Shown piece after piece: positions 1 to 10,728 of a DNA stretch of 64,000 bases. A program made the position numbers and the translations under genes. The DNA lies in assembly GCF_010389155.1 (NCBI RefSeq), contig NC_057763.1, positions 40,592,645 through 40,656,644 of the forward strand. The letters run 5' to 3'. How positions within the stretch are numbered: position 1 is the first letter of the stretch; each line of letters begins with the position of its first letter. This DNA is from Erigeron canadensis. Taxonomy: Eukaryota; Streptophyta; Magnoliopsida; Asterales; Asteraceae. The notes beneath the pieces were generated by a model. That model saw only the letters and a program-made list of their open reading frames with translations, was not told the origin of the DNA and ran no database searches.

Positions 1-1060
1 GGCTTGATGCATCGGACATTCGATTAGTACTTTAAAGCTTACAAAACTCGACGAAACTCGACATTCACTCACTATATTAACCTTTCTGGAAACTTGACAT
101 CACAATCATCTTTTGAAAACATAACCATTAGAAAGTAGACTCTCTTACGATTCCGTGGATAGCTTATTTGTTAAAAACGGAGTTACGGTTCAAAAGTTAT
201 GGCCATTTGAAAATTCCGTCGCTATTGCGTCGCAACTACCAAGTTGCGTCGCAGCTATGTGTCACTGGATTCCAGTTGCGCCGCAGCTAGCCCCGTTTCT
301 GCACAAACATCATTGTTTAACCTCCAAAACTTAACCAAACACACCCCAAACGACCCCAAACCTTATGAACGACTTTTAACCCTCAAAATTCATCATTTTA
401 AGACTCTAATGATGTCATGAAAACAACCCTCAACATCCAATTGATTTGCAACACAACAACAATCATTTTAGGTTACCGAATCGATTAAAACTCACGTTTT
501 TGACTCCAATCAACCCTCTAAAGACCTAGATCAGTTATGAATCGAATCAAAGGATTGAAAGGACATGAAATCAATGTTATTATACCTGGGATACCTGGAG
601 ATTATAAGGAGAATGTAAAAACTTGATCAAAACACTCTCGAATCAACCAAACGAAGATGAAATCGAACAAGGAATTGATTATGGCAATGGGGAATGGTTA
701 AGGCTCAAAGAGAAAAGGATAATATGAGTAATTAGAAGCTAATGACCTGCTCCAAGACCCTAATCCCGTTTTTTAGTTTCCACCTATGTCAAAACTAGTC
801 CTTAGGCTTCCTTATGGCTCATATTTAACTCAAAACACCTATTGGGAATACTTACAACACATTAAATACTTTAAGCACATCAAAAGACATATAAAACATA
901 TCTTAAGCACTTTAGCACATTAATCATTAAGGCACTAAAGCTTGACACATATAACACATTAAACACATATAGTCATTAAATCATGTATAGGCTTAACGGA
1001 CACGTAATGTTGACTTAACGACTCAGGTCAATTGTTAAATAAAAAGTTTGGGATGTTACA
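1..1060. repeat. Gene-free sequence with an LTR-like right end
   Basis: No coding frame of note. The block ends at 1060 in GGGATGTTACA. TGTAACATCCC...GGGATGTTACA pairs are a common form of plant LTR ends, so this may be the right part of an old LTR. The left end, a primer binding site and a polypurine tract cannot be seen because the window starts inside the block. Confidence 0.3.
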
Positions 1061-1960
1061 TGAATATTTTTATTCTATTCATTATCTTTATCTTTATATA
1101 TACTAAAAAAACATAACTAACCTAATAGCTTATTAACCAATCATATATTTTAATTTTTTTAAATTGAATCTTGATGATGTCATAAATAAATAAAATAATT
1201 TATTTAATAATGATTATTAGATAATACTCCGTAGTTATCAATGTCAAACATTTTTTGTGACATTGTAATTAGTATCATTATTATATAGGAGATATCAAGT
1301 GATTAACACATATAATTTGTTAATATGATAAAGTTGATTATAAAAATAAAAAAATCTAACATTTAGATCGACCTTATAAATGCTATATGGATACATACAA
1401 TTATCTTTTAACATAACTTAGTCTTTAACTAATATAATATAATATAATTAAAAAATCCAATCCATTAAAAAATTTACACGTAATACCCCAATAAGGCGGA
1501 ATCATAAGGGTTACACAAATAGCACATCACGACATGGAAATTATGTAGAGTAAAACTAAATGCATAAAAGGATCAAGTAAATCCATACGAACTACTCAAT
1601 AGTGCAAGTAACTGGATCACATCTAAGCATAAACCCGAATTGGGAATAATGAATCATGGATCCAAGAAGTCCAAGTCCAAATCCAATTCTAGCATAATCA
1701 AGCAATCAATCATCAAATACATCTTTGAGCTAACTTGTTTACCCGAAAAGTGTACTAAAACGGGTCAACATAAAGTTGGTGAGTTCGTAGGAACAAGTAA
1801 TAGGAAACAAGTGTGTCGGGATATCAACCATTAACGATATACGAGGATTAGGATACCTAATCACGTTCCAGAGAAAAACCCTAAAAGGGATCATGTTAGC
1901 ACAATATCAATACAATCAACGTTTAACAACAACGATTCATATAATGATTAACAACGTTCA
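1061..1960. other. AT-rich gene-free stretch
   Basis: No supported gene. At 1091 a sequence starting TCTTTATATATAC follows an A, which resembles the 5' start of plant Helitrons, but no matching 3' end was found nearby. The 64-codon frame at 1640-1834 has no recognisable similarity and is probably chance. Confidence 0.4.
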
Positions 1961-2250
1961 ATAACGTGGGCTCAACAACCCATAACGTGGGCTCAACAAC
2001 CCATAACGTGGATATAGAGATACCCATAACGTGGATTCAATAATCCATATCGTGAATATAGAAATACCCATAACGTGGATATAGAGATACCCATAACGTG
2101 GATTCAACAATCCATAACATGGATATAAAAATACCCATAACGTGGATATAAAGATACCCATAATGTGGATATAGAGATACCCATAACGTAGATATAGAGA
2201 TACCCATAACGTGGATTCAACAATCCATAACGTGGATATAGAAATATCCA
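1961..2250. repeat. Minisatellite, 20-23 bp units
   Basis: About 13 tandem units built on cataacgtgg followed by either attcaacaatc or atatagagatacc. Units vary by point changes (aacatgg, aatgtgg, aacgtag). The two unit types are interspersed, which suggests several rounds of unequal exchange. The long minus-strand open frame here is a by-product of the repeat having no stop in that frame. Confidence 0.85.
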
Positions 2251-2251
2251 T

Positions 2252-2323
2252 AACGTTGCGACTTATATAATGAATAATGCGCCATATAACGTTGCGACTT
2301 ATATACTGAATAATGCGCCATGT
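2252..2323. repeat. Two tandem copies of a 36-bp unit
   Basis: Two adjacent copies start with aacgttgcgacttatat at 2252 and 2288, with about three differences. They directly follow the minisatellite and share its aacgt core, so they are probably derived from it. Confidence 0.8.
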
Positions 2324-3117
2324 AACATTCACAAATCCATCATACCACAAATCATCCAAACCACCATGCATATACATTTCATACAACTTTACATGTAAGG
2401 AATCTTTGATGCTTATATATAGGGTCACCCGCAGCCTTCCCACCACATCTCCAACTCATTAAATGTATCGTCGTCTTCCATGTATGTACAACTATCCTAA
2501 TCACATCACATAATCCAACATCGTATGCATAATCAACCAAATGACACATAAGTATACGTTGCACAGCAATTACGTGTAATGAATGAACACTAGTAATGTT
2601 AATATCAACTCATGTACCATATGTATACGAATGTCATAATGCATATCATAAGTGTGGCCATCAAGTCATCAACCATCAGGTAATCAATCAAAACCATATC
2701 CCAATCACACGATCAATCAGACAATCAATAAGCCGTAAATCAAATCAACCAAACAGTCAAACAAACACGTATGCGTACACTTTTCAGCCCGAATCTCAAT
2801 TGAGTAGGGAGAGGTTTACGAAACTCACCTTGATTGGCAAAAGCAAGTTAAGAATGATCACAAGCGTACAATATTCGTCACCCGATCACAACCTATAGTT
2901 ATACATACATGCATATCAATACATGTTCATAATTTCATTATTCGGGACTCGTTCGATCATGAGAATCAAAATGATGTTTGTTGGATGCATATGAGATTAG
3001 GGGGATGTTAGGAATTGACTTTCACATGGAATAAACGAGTTAAAGACATAGAGGAAGAAAGCGAGCAGCAACATGGGTAAGAATCGTTTGACTAAAAAGT
3101 CAAAATTGACCAAGAAC
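2324..3117. other. Gene-free stretch
   Basis: I see no gene. The 100-codon plus-strand frame at 2596-2898 has low-complexity composition (repeated Ile-Asn-Gln) and no family similarity that I recognise. Confidence 0.4.
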
Positions 3118-3125
3118 ATCCAAAC

Positions 3126-3812
3126 TAGGGATGGCAAAGAAACCCATACCCGATGGGGAAATCCGAAACCCGACATTTTTGGGCCGGGTTCGGGTCCGGG
3201 TAAACGGGTCTAGGGTCGGGTATGGGGATGGTTTTATTTTCTTTTGCGGGTTCGGGTCCGGGGACGGTTTTAGATTTAAACCCGCATACCCGACCCGTAT
3301 ACCCGAAACCCGCTCTAGACCCATATACCCGACCCGTATATAATAATAAAAGTAATAATAATAATAAAAATAATGATAATAACAATAACATAAGGCTCCT
3401 TCTTATACTCTTGTGCTTCAAATTATATATCATAATATAGTAATATTACTAACATATTTGAGTATGACTGTATGGTTCTACAAATAAATATACAAAGAAA
3501 CTAACTTTGTTCTACAGCAAAGATAGTATTTTAAAAGACACTATCAAGTTATTAGATTTCCTTTATAGTAGGTCGATGTTTACATGGTATTAAGTTCAAG
3601 TTTGAATACTTCCTTTTTACATTTATATTTTACAAAATAATAATAATAATAATATATAACGGATCCCTGTTTACCCGTAGGAAAACCCGTTACCCGACGG
3701 TTAGTAAGTAAACGGGGACCCGTCGGGTCCGGGTCCAGGTTTGGGACGGGGATTTTTAATCAGGTCCGGGATTAACAAAACCCGGACCATATCCGGCCCG
3801 TTGCCATCCCTA
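3126..3812. mobile_element. Non-autonomous hAT-type element with 8-bp TSD
   Basis: The ends are perfect 12-bp inverted repeats, TAGGGATGGCAA at 3126 and TTGCCATCCCTA ending at 3812. They are flanked by a perfect 8-bp target duplication, atccaaac, at 3118-3125 and 3813-3820. An 8-bp duplication with TAGGG-type ends is the signature of the hAT superfamily. The interior is dense in acccg/cgggt motifs on both sides, as in subterminal transposase-binding repeats, and has no transposase. The open frames inside come from these repeats. The exact TSD suggests a fairly young insertion. Confidence 0.92.
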
Positions 3813-3820
3813 ATCCAAAC

Positions 3821-4755
3821 CCTAATTAGATACTTGAAACCAATTTGTAATGCTTCAAAACTGAATTTTATGCTTTATTAGACATGAAATAACATCAATG
3901 AACATAACCCACTTCAAGAATTTAACCCATGACTCACAAAATCATCAAAACCCGTTTTTGACCCACTTTGACTTTTGCAAAAACCCTAAATCGGCCAAAT
4001 TGACTTTTTGAAGGCTTGGAACTCATTTTGGAAGTATATATGAATGAAATTAGGTACATCTACTGCAAAAATCGATTTAGAACATCCATTTTTAGTTTAG
4101 ATTCGGATTTGACTTAGTTTACCCACTTTGTAACCCTAATTTCGACCCATTTCACTTTTGACCTACAATTTGACTCAAGAATACTTGGGTTTGACTAGAA
4201 ACATGTTAATATGCATAAAATGATGGATTTGAGTGATAACTGATAAGTAACTTACCAAAACCTTCTCCAAGTTGTGAAATCCGAAATTTTAGCTAAACAT
4301 GGAGTTTTCTTGCACTTTGACTTCCAATTTTGAGGTATGTTGTAAAGATGACAATTTAGATGATTATTCCATCACAAAACCACTTGAAATAACTAATTTG
4401 ATGTAAGAATTTTAGAGAGAGTGGGAGATTTGTGTTTGTGTGTTATTGGAAGAGAAATAGAGAGAGAAAAAATAGAGAGAAATGAATGTATGGAAGGGTA
4501 TATAAGGTGGGGATAGGGTTGGGTGTAAGAGTTGGGTCATGTGTCATGACCATGGGTTGACCCGTTTCACACATTACTAGTTTAATTAAATCGTCGTCAT
4601 GAGTCGTCTAATATCGTATTGTCCAACAAGAGGTCAAGTGACCCGTTAAGCGTTTTGCCCATCCTTTAGTCTCAAAAGGAACTAAATCATTCATTAATTG
4701 AATTAACTAGTCAATTTACTCAAAAGTCAAATGGTCAAAATCCGCGGACGTTACA
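3821..4755. repeat. Gene-free sequence with an LTR-like right end
   Basis: No coding sequence. The stretch ends in GGACGTTACA at 4755, similar to the motif at 1060, and like it is preceded by a gtcaattta-type stretch. This may be the end of a related LTR. No matching left end was found. Confidence 0.3.
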
Positions 4756-5415
4756 CTACATCCTTTTCTTTTCGTATTTTTGTTCAATTCTATGTTCAAT
4801 TGATTATTATTTATCTATGGTTAACCTTTATCACAAGATTTTTAATAAAATCAAATAATGGAATTTTATGATGAAGGTATGTTATCACTTCATAAAACAT
4901 GATAACCAGTATAATCCATATTTTTCAATTCTACCAATTTTTAAACATAAACTTTTAATTCATATATTAAATCATAAATATATATATATATATATACACA
5001 TACACGAATAACATCATATAACTATGATTTGATTTGATATTACTAACAATGATAATAATCTTATTATATACTCTATTGGATATTTTTTTGATATTTATCA
5101 AAATAAACATATACCAAATTTTATAAAATATATTTTATTTTGTTTAGAAATTACATTTATTTGAAGTTTGAACAGATTAATATTACATATAACAAATCTA
5201 ATTCTACTTTTAAAATTACTCTAAAGCTTATGTCAAAGTTTGAAGCTTTATCTTCCTTAAAGTATAAATATCTATCAAATGGGCTAACAAAGTCTGATAA
5301 GTACATTTTTAAATGAAACTTTACAAACCAAACATATGTTACTTCATATAACTTATTTCACAACTTTTATCATGAACATATTTTAAGCTTTGTTTAGCTT
5401 ATAATTCTTATATAC
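4756..5415. other. AT-rich DNA, possible Helitron body
   Basis: Contains a (TA)n run near 4978-4996 and no gene. It lies directly before the Helitron 3' terminus at 5416-5446, so it is probably at least partly the body of that element. The 5' TC end could not be placed. Confidence 0.4.
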
Positions 5416-5446
5416 ACCCGTATATTTATACGGGTCTAAAATCTAG
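5416..5446 (+). mobile_element. Helitron 3' terminus
   Basis: A hairpin (ACCCG, ten-base loop, CGGGT) at 5416-5435 is followed 7 nt later by CTAG at 5443-5446 and then T. A short GC hairpin just before a CTAG end, with insertion before T, is the standard 3' structure of plant Helitrons. Confidence 0.75.
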
Positions 5447-5456
5447 TATATTTTTA

Positions 5457-5740
5457 CTAGTCTGGTGCCCGCGTGTTGCAGCGGTGATGAACGGTGCTCA
5501 TGGTGTTGATTGCGGCGGTAGATATGGAGAGCGGCGTTGAAGATGGAAGGCGGTGGTGCAGGCAGTAGTCTTAGGGGGGAGATGGAAGGTGGTGCTGGAA
5601 GGGTCGGGTATGTGTTAGGATTAGTCAGAAATAGGGGGAAAAAGTTAGCTTTATTTTTAAGTAAGGGTATTTTTGAAAGAAAAAAATGCTTAATGTCTTA
5701 ATCCCTATTCTTTTATAAGGGATTATATCCCAATATTATT
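5457..5740 (-). mobile_element. Minus-strand Helitron-like element, 3' end
   Basis: On the minus strand the sequence runs through a hairpin-like cgctgcaacacgcggg to CTAG ending at 5457, then T. The rest, rich in gcggcgg, runs to about 5740, where the 5' end is too diverged to fix. It faces the plus-strand Helitron end ten bases away. Confidence 0.5.
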
Positions 5741-6049
5741 ACTTAATTAAGGGGTAAGGGTGTGGTGCCAATTTTATGGCAAATCGACAAATCGACAACC
5801 TTTTCAGCCAATAAAAAACGCCATGTGGCATAGCCAAAATATGACAATTCTTGCTTTTTTTTAGCCAAAAACATGGGTATAGTATGTAAAAGGGAGCCAA
5901 TCGGGAAAAAAAAAAAAGGGATATATTTTATTATAAATATATCTCTCCACCCACCTCCCTCTTCTTCCCACAATCTCATCAACTGCCTTTTTGTTGACCA
6001 ACCCTTCTATTCCGATCTATCTATATCTATCTATCTATACACATACCTA

Positions 6050-6080
<31 letters not shown>

Positions 6081-7044
6081 TTATCTCTTCTATATCTATT
6101 CCGATCGTTTTATGTATATTTATATACACTTCTTCATCATCATTGTCGGAAAACTTTCGGGAAAACGGGAATATAAAAAAGAAACTCGCCGGGAAACTTG
6201 CCAGAAAACAGGAAAACAAGGAAGATGGTGGCATGTCGGAGTTTCGCCACTTCCGACGATGATGACAGTGATCAAGACCCGTAAACCATTATCGACGTTA
6301 ACATAAGAAAGTGACCGGAAAAAATGGCGAAGATCGAAAGTGTTGCCGGAAAAATATACATGTTTACCTCGATGCACGCAAAACCCATAAATCCAACGTT
6401 CACTTGCATCGGCCAAAACTAGCCGATGTTGCTTGCCAAAACTTGCCGATTAAACTTGTCAAAGAAGCCAAAACATGTGCTATAGGGTTTGCCGATTTGC
6501 CGATTTAGCCGATGTTTTTTGCTGATGATTTTTGCCGACTATACCCTTGTCTCTGAATAAATAGTCCACTATCATTTTTTATGATATATACTTTACGTGA
6601 TCGAGAGAAATAATTTACCTAAGGATTATTACTAGCACAAACTCATGTAACTTTAAGAATTTATTTAACAAGTATATCATTGGCTTCGTGGTCTCGTGGT
6701 ATATTTTTGCCTTTTTGGGAAGGAAGAAGTAATGAAGTACTCGTATAATATAGATCGAGAGAGTATTTTTTATTTATTTCTTTATTTTTAATAACACAGG
6801 TTACAAGGATGTGGCCGGGTATTGAGTACACTGAATCCGTTGAAGCCTTGAATTTTGAAGAGGATGATTCAGCAAACATGCTCACATGTATGTGGGTCCA
6901 CGATAAACTCGTAACACGTGGCCTCCTTTGACAATCTTGCTGTCCAACAACAAGTCCATTGGACTTTCAAGTGTTCTCATTCTTTCTTTTTTTCCTACTT
7001 TTATTATTTAAATTTAAGTATCGAATTTAGTTTTAACGGATTTT
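5741..7044. other. Gene-free region with short repeats
   Basis: No gene is supported. It includes the TATC microsatellite (6020-6085) and, at about 6400-6545, a cluster of gccgat/atcggc hexamers spaced 8-40 bp apart. Short frames at 5873-6508 overlap these repeats in several registers and show no family similarity. Confidence 0.45.
6020..6085. repeat. TATC microsatellite
   Basis: Tandem tatc tetranucleotides, interrupted once by acacatacc, with the longest clean run of about seven units at 6053-6080. Likely polymorphic between individuals. Confidence 0.9.
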
Positions 7045-7053
7045 TTTTATATA

Positions 7054-7431
7054 GGATTAAGTGTACCGGAATGCAATCAACTAATCACCAAAAGTTATTG
7101 TATATACGAACTTTAGGTCGGCTTTATTGTATTCAGAAAACTTTAAATTATGTTTATTGTGAACATAAAACGGATGTGAGACCGGTTACTTCATATAAAA
7201 CTTGTTTATTTTCATTTTTTTTTTTATTGTGTGCATAAACTAATCCCAAAAAGTTATTGTGTGCATGCCACGTAAGCAGTGAAAGTGGTGACTGACTAAC
7301 TTCTTACCCGGTAATTTTTGTTTACTATGGAACTCTTGAACAAGTTTCCTGAATATAATAAAGTCGACTTAGAATTCGTACACACAATAACTTTTCTGAA
7401 TTAGTTGACTACATTCCGGCGCACTTAACCC
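7054..7431. mobile_element. Mutator-like foldback MITE with 9-bp TSD
   Basis: Long imperfect terminal inverted repeats of about 85 bp: the left starts GGATTAAGTGTACCGGAATG and the right, read in reverse complement, starts GGGTTAAGTGCGCCGGAATG. Both continue through aagttattgt and end near a ttcag. The flanks carry the 9-bp direct repeat ttttatata at 7045-7053 and 7432-7440. Long TIRs plus a 9-bp duplication fit Mutator-like elements. There is no coding capacity. The TSD is AT-rich, so chance matching cannot be excluded. Confidence 0.75.
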
Positions 7432-7440
7432 TTTTATATA

Positions 7441-7898
7441 TTCAACTTTTTTTTTTTTAAATCTCCATCTTAAGAAAAAATCTGACCCTGCTCTGAATGT
7501 TCAACTTATAAAATTAATTACTGTATGAAACAAGAGGAACATATATTTATAAATTCATTATTAAAATTAATTATTATTGTATTGATTTATAAAAATTTGC
7601 CCATCAAAATCTATGATTGGATTACTGAGGTTTTTGCCCCATTGAGCTCACATGCCTAGGTTATCATAGGATTCTGTTTCAGATTTCGGGAAGACAAATC
7701 ATTAGTCTCCTCGTTTTGATTTGTCGTTTTGTTTGCTACTCTAATGTTTCGGACAACGTTTGGCAATAGTTTTTCAAAAGAGCTTTGATAAATCTCTATA
7801 ACAATACATGTTTTATATAGTTACACTGTATTATAAAATATGTATTTTTGTTATAAATGATTGAATGATGTTGTAGATATATCATTCCCCTTTTTAAA
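7441..7898. other. AT-rich gene-free stretch
   Basis: I see no gene, RNA or clear repeat in this stretch. Confidence 0.5.
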
Positions 7899-7900
7899 TA

Positions 7901-8113
7901 CTCCTTCCGTCCCATTTTAATTGTCATGTTGATTAACTTTGACCGTAAATAATTTTTTTTGTGTCATGTAACACTTGATATAAAATATATGAATGGATTG
8001 AGTTTTTAGTGTACTTTTCGTTCATATAAGTTTCATCAACTAACATATAATACAAACAAAGTTATTAACGGTCAAAGTTATTCAACATGACATTTAAATT
8101 GAGACGGATGGAG
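7901..8113. mobile_element. Stowaway-type (Tc1/mariner) MITE
   Basis: The 213-bp element starts CTCCTTCCGTCCCATTTTAA and ends, in reverse complement, CTCCATCCGTCTCAATTTAA. The arms continue through tgtcatgttga and taactttgacc. It is flanked by the dinucleotide TA at 7899-7900 and 8114-8115. The CTCC(C/T)TCCGTCCCA end and TA duplication are characteristic of Stowaway MITEs. Confidence 0.9.
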
Positions 8114-8115
8114 TA

Positions 8116-8695
8116 GTAAATTCCTATTGTGTTGAAAGGTTTTTTTGAATGCAACTATCTTGAAATTTTGTATGAATGAAAAAACTCCAAAGTGAAACGA
8201 TACTTCAGTTGAAGTAGCGTTTCAAGATCTTTTAATTTAGATAAAATTTTTACTTTTTTAAAATTTACATAAATATCGTTTGAATGTGCAACTATAACTA
8301 TCATATCAAAACCATCTCTAAATAATTGAAGCTATAATTATCAGTTTCGTTTAAAAAACTACAACTTACAATTACAGCTAACAGCTACAGCTAAGTTACA
8401 CCTACCACTTATAACTACTATTTTTACCAAACATACCTTTCAAGGTGTCAATCAAGGTTTTTTTTTTTATCTCCTTATATTCCTTGCTATACATGAATCA
8501 TGATCGACACGGCTTAGTAGATAAAAACTGAGTTAAGTTTGACACATTATTAAGTATTTAACACCTTAGTCTCTGTCGAAGGAAGAAGATTTCTTTTTGA
8601 GTTCATGATTTGGCGCCACCAATTCAGCTTTAATTTCAATTAAATCCTTTTTCTGTTTTTTTTTTCTTCTAATTACATCCATTATTATTTTATTG
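8116..8695. other. AT-rich gene-free stretch
   Basis: No gene seen. A short repeat of acagctaacagctacagctaa occurs near 8375-8395 in two overlapping copies. Confidence 0.45.
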
Positions 8696-8699
8696 TTTT

Positions 8700-8945
8700 A
8701 AAGGTGCGGATCGAATATTAGTATATTACAACGAAGGGTCTAGACTATGTTGCAATAACCGAGTTAATGCTAGAGAGCTCCTTCATCATTCAATACCTAA
8801 TAGGAGGAAAATACCCCTAATAGTTTGCCCAAAGGCACAACAACGTATTATGAGAAAACTTTGCCTTTGAAAATTTGAACCTAGGTTTCCCCAATAAATC
8901 CAATTCTTCATGAAAGGACTTTCATACCATTGGGCTATTAATCCA
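8700..8945 (-). mobile_element. tRNA-derived SINE, minus strand
   Basis: Read on the minus strand it has an A box TAGCCCAATGG (8927-8937) and, about 45 bp later, a B-box-like GGTTCAAATTT (about 8871-8881). The spacing and motifs are those of the internal RNA polymerase III promoter of tRNA genes and tRNA-derived SINEs. The A-to-B region does not fold as a good tRNA, so a SINE rather than a tRNA gene is proposed. The limits are approximate. Confidence 0.55.
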
Positions 8946-9484
8946 ATGATAATTACACCCTTTACTTAATTACACCTTGACAATTGTAACTTTTTTGACA
9001 CGACTTAATTTGAGCTTATATGAAGGATTAATGGAGGATTAGGGTTATGTGCATGTTTTAGTGTGTGTGGGGAGGTTGGGGATGATGAGAGGAGAGAGAA
9101 ATACTTAAGTACGTGTTTTCATTAATCAAAGGGTTAATTACAAAATGTGTTAGGAGGGAATAATTATACAATTAACACTATTATCATAATATCCCTTCCA
9201 TTGTTAGATATTTACAATTTAACACCATATTTTCAATTCTAACATTTTCTTCCTTTTCTTAATTGTTAAACTTTTATGTTCAATTAATTTGAAGTTAGAT
9301 ATGATTATCATTCTAGGGATGAGCTTGGAATCTATACTATACCGAAACTGAATTCATAGTAAAATGGAAACCGATACCGTACTGAATCCTCAGAACCGTT
9401 ACCGGTTTGGTATCGACATTCGGTTCTATACGCATTTGGAACTGGATTGACACATAGATAACTAGTTACATGAGTATCACACGC
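8946..9484. other. Downstream flank of GLP-A with a hAT-like scrap
   Basis: No gene. At 9314 tagggatgagc resembles a hAT terminus, and the next 150 bp carry the accg/cggt motifs common in such elements. No partner end was found. Confidence 0.35.
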
Positions 9485-10105
9485 CTAATTCTTAAGTCCT
9501 AGCTCGATTTTCTGAACCGTGGGAACATCAGTTTTGAATGACTTAGCAAGAATGTTATCATCAATACCAGTAGTGAAAACGGACTTAGGAACTGAAAGCA
9601 AGCCAGCATTCGCACTTCCAAAAGCAGAAACCGCGATTGCTGCTTGATTGTGGTTTCTGTTGTATTGAAAATGAACAAGCCCTTTTGGAAATACAAACAT
9701 ATCGCCCTCTTGAAGTGTTTGATTAAATAATACGTTCTTGGTGTCGATAAATCCAACTTCAAGTGTACCAAATATTACAATTAGCAGTTCAGCCGCACGA
9801 GGGTGAGTGTGAGGTGGGTTCACAGCGGCTTGTGGGAATTGGAGCACTGCATATGACACACTTTGACCGTTTAGAGCTGGGAACTCTGCCATTGAAGCTT
9901 TGATGACTCTGAAGTTTTTAGGATTTGGGTTAAAAAAGGCACTGAGTCCACTGTAGGTGAAGAAGCTGGCATCGATGGAGCTTGTATTTGGGGTTATGAA
10001 GTCGGTTAAGATATCAGGGTCATTAGCCCGTGTTGTTGTTGATATGGCTAGAACCAAGGCTAGTGCCAGTAATAGGGTAGAACTTGTAGATGACTTAATA
10101 AACAT
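9485..10105 (-). CDS. Germin-like protein (GLP-A), intronless
   Basis: 206-residue secreted cupin of the germin-like family, expected to be apoplastic. A signal peptide covers about residues 1-27. The mature part starts NDPDIL. Germin box 1 (PPHTHPRAAE) gives metal ligands H99, H101 and E106; box 2 (GDMFVFPKGLVHFQ) gives H145. All four are present, so Mn binding is likely; the enzymatic activity (oxalate oxidase, SOD or other) cannot be told from sequence. No cysteine occurs in the mature chain, unlike classical germins. A frame with an ATG nine codons upstream exists, but the start at 10105 matches the paralogue at 13855. Closest relative in the window is GLP-A' (13855-14478). It shares a 623-bp divergent promoter region with GLP-B. 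Confidence 0.93.
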   Translation of the reverse strand: MFIKSSTSSTLLLALALVLAISTTTRANDPDILTDFITPNTSSIDASFFTYSGLSAFFNPNPKNFRVIKASMAEFPALNGQSVSYAVLQFPQAAVNPPHTHPRAAELLIVIFGTLEVGFIDTKNVLFNQTLQEGDMFVFPKGLVHFQYNRNHNQAAIAVSAFGSANAGLLSVPKSVFTTGIDDNILAKSFKTDVPTVQKIELGLKN

Positions 10106-10175
10106 TGGCTTAAAAAGATAGCAAATCAACAAAATGTGTATGGTATATGCTATTTTATGTTTCTGAGAATGTTAT

Positions 10176-10183
10176 TATATATA
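10176..10183 (-). promoter_or_regulatory. TATA box of GLP-A
   Basis: TATATATA lies 71-78 bp upstream of the GLP-A start codon on the minus strand. The paralogue GLP-A' has the same motif (ctatatata) at the same distance. Confidence 0.7.
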
Positions 10184-10665
10184 GGATTATTATAGGGTGT
10201 GTCAACTGTCAACAATGACGAGCACTGTTTTACTTATATGATGTATGAGTCTTAAGCTGACTTTGAGGATACGAATACCCATATATACCAACGTATTCTT
10301 GGATTTTACTTTTGTTTTTGTTATAACGTTCTTTAGTTCTATCGACATGAAAGACCCAAAAATGTAGCTGACAGCATACCGTCTGAGGTTTCAAAGATTT
10401 TTAAGGTCTTCATGTTTGGCCGTTTACCCTTGTTATCATCAACAAAAAGATGAAGTATGCGATATAACCAAAGAGTTTTGGTTTTTCTCCTTTGGCTCAT
10501 TTTGATCCATGAGCTAATATGACCAAAGACTACAATGTTTTGTAACTATTAGCTTTTTCCAACCGTAAAAACCACTTATCAATAAGTCACTAGGAAAAAG
10601 ATTACAAGATGACTTTTTCTTTATGTTACCTCGAACGAGTTCTGTGACAGTGTGACTCTTATCTC

Positions 10666-10674
10666 TATATATTT
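10666..10674 (+). promoter_or_regulatory. TATA box of GLP-B
   Basis: TATATATTT followed by gttgacat, about 55-63 bp upstream of the start codon. GLP-B' has TATATATAcc followed by ttgacat at nearly the same distance. Confidence 0.7.
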
Positions 10675-10728
10675 GTTGACATCTCTTCAGTTCCATTCCA
10701 AGACACTGATCCATTTCTAGATTCAAAA

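Larger units (their letters stand above)
10106..10728. promoter_or_regulatory. Divergent promoter region GLP-A / GLP-B
   Basis: A 623-bp interval between two head-to-head germin-like genes, with a TATA element near each start. Its layout is mirrored at 13180-13854, so shared control of each pair is plausible but not shown by sequence alone. Confidence 0.6.

Noticed and set aside
1958..2446. 162-codon minus-strand frame
   Set aside because: Produced by the minisatellite, whose units lack stops in this frame; the peptide only repeats the unit.
3131..3440. Overlapping 70-100 codon frames
   Set aside because: They fall inside the hAT element and reflect its acccg repeats in several registers.
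5873..6508. Several overlapping frames of 61-129 codons
   Set aside because: Different strands and registers overlap a tetranucleotide repeat; no family similarity.
8871..8937. tRNA gene suggested by A and B boxes
   Set aside because: The sequence between and around the boxes does not allow a proper acceptor stem and anticodon arm; a SINE fits better.
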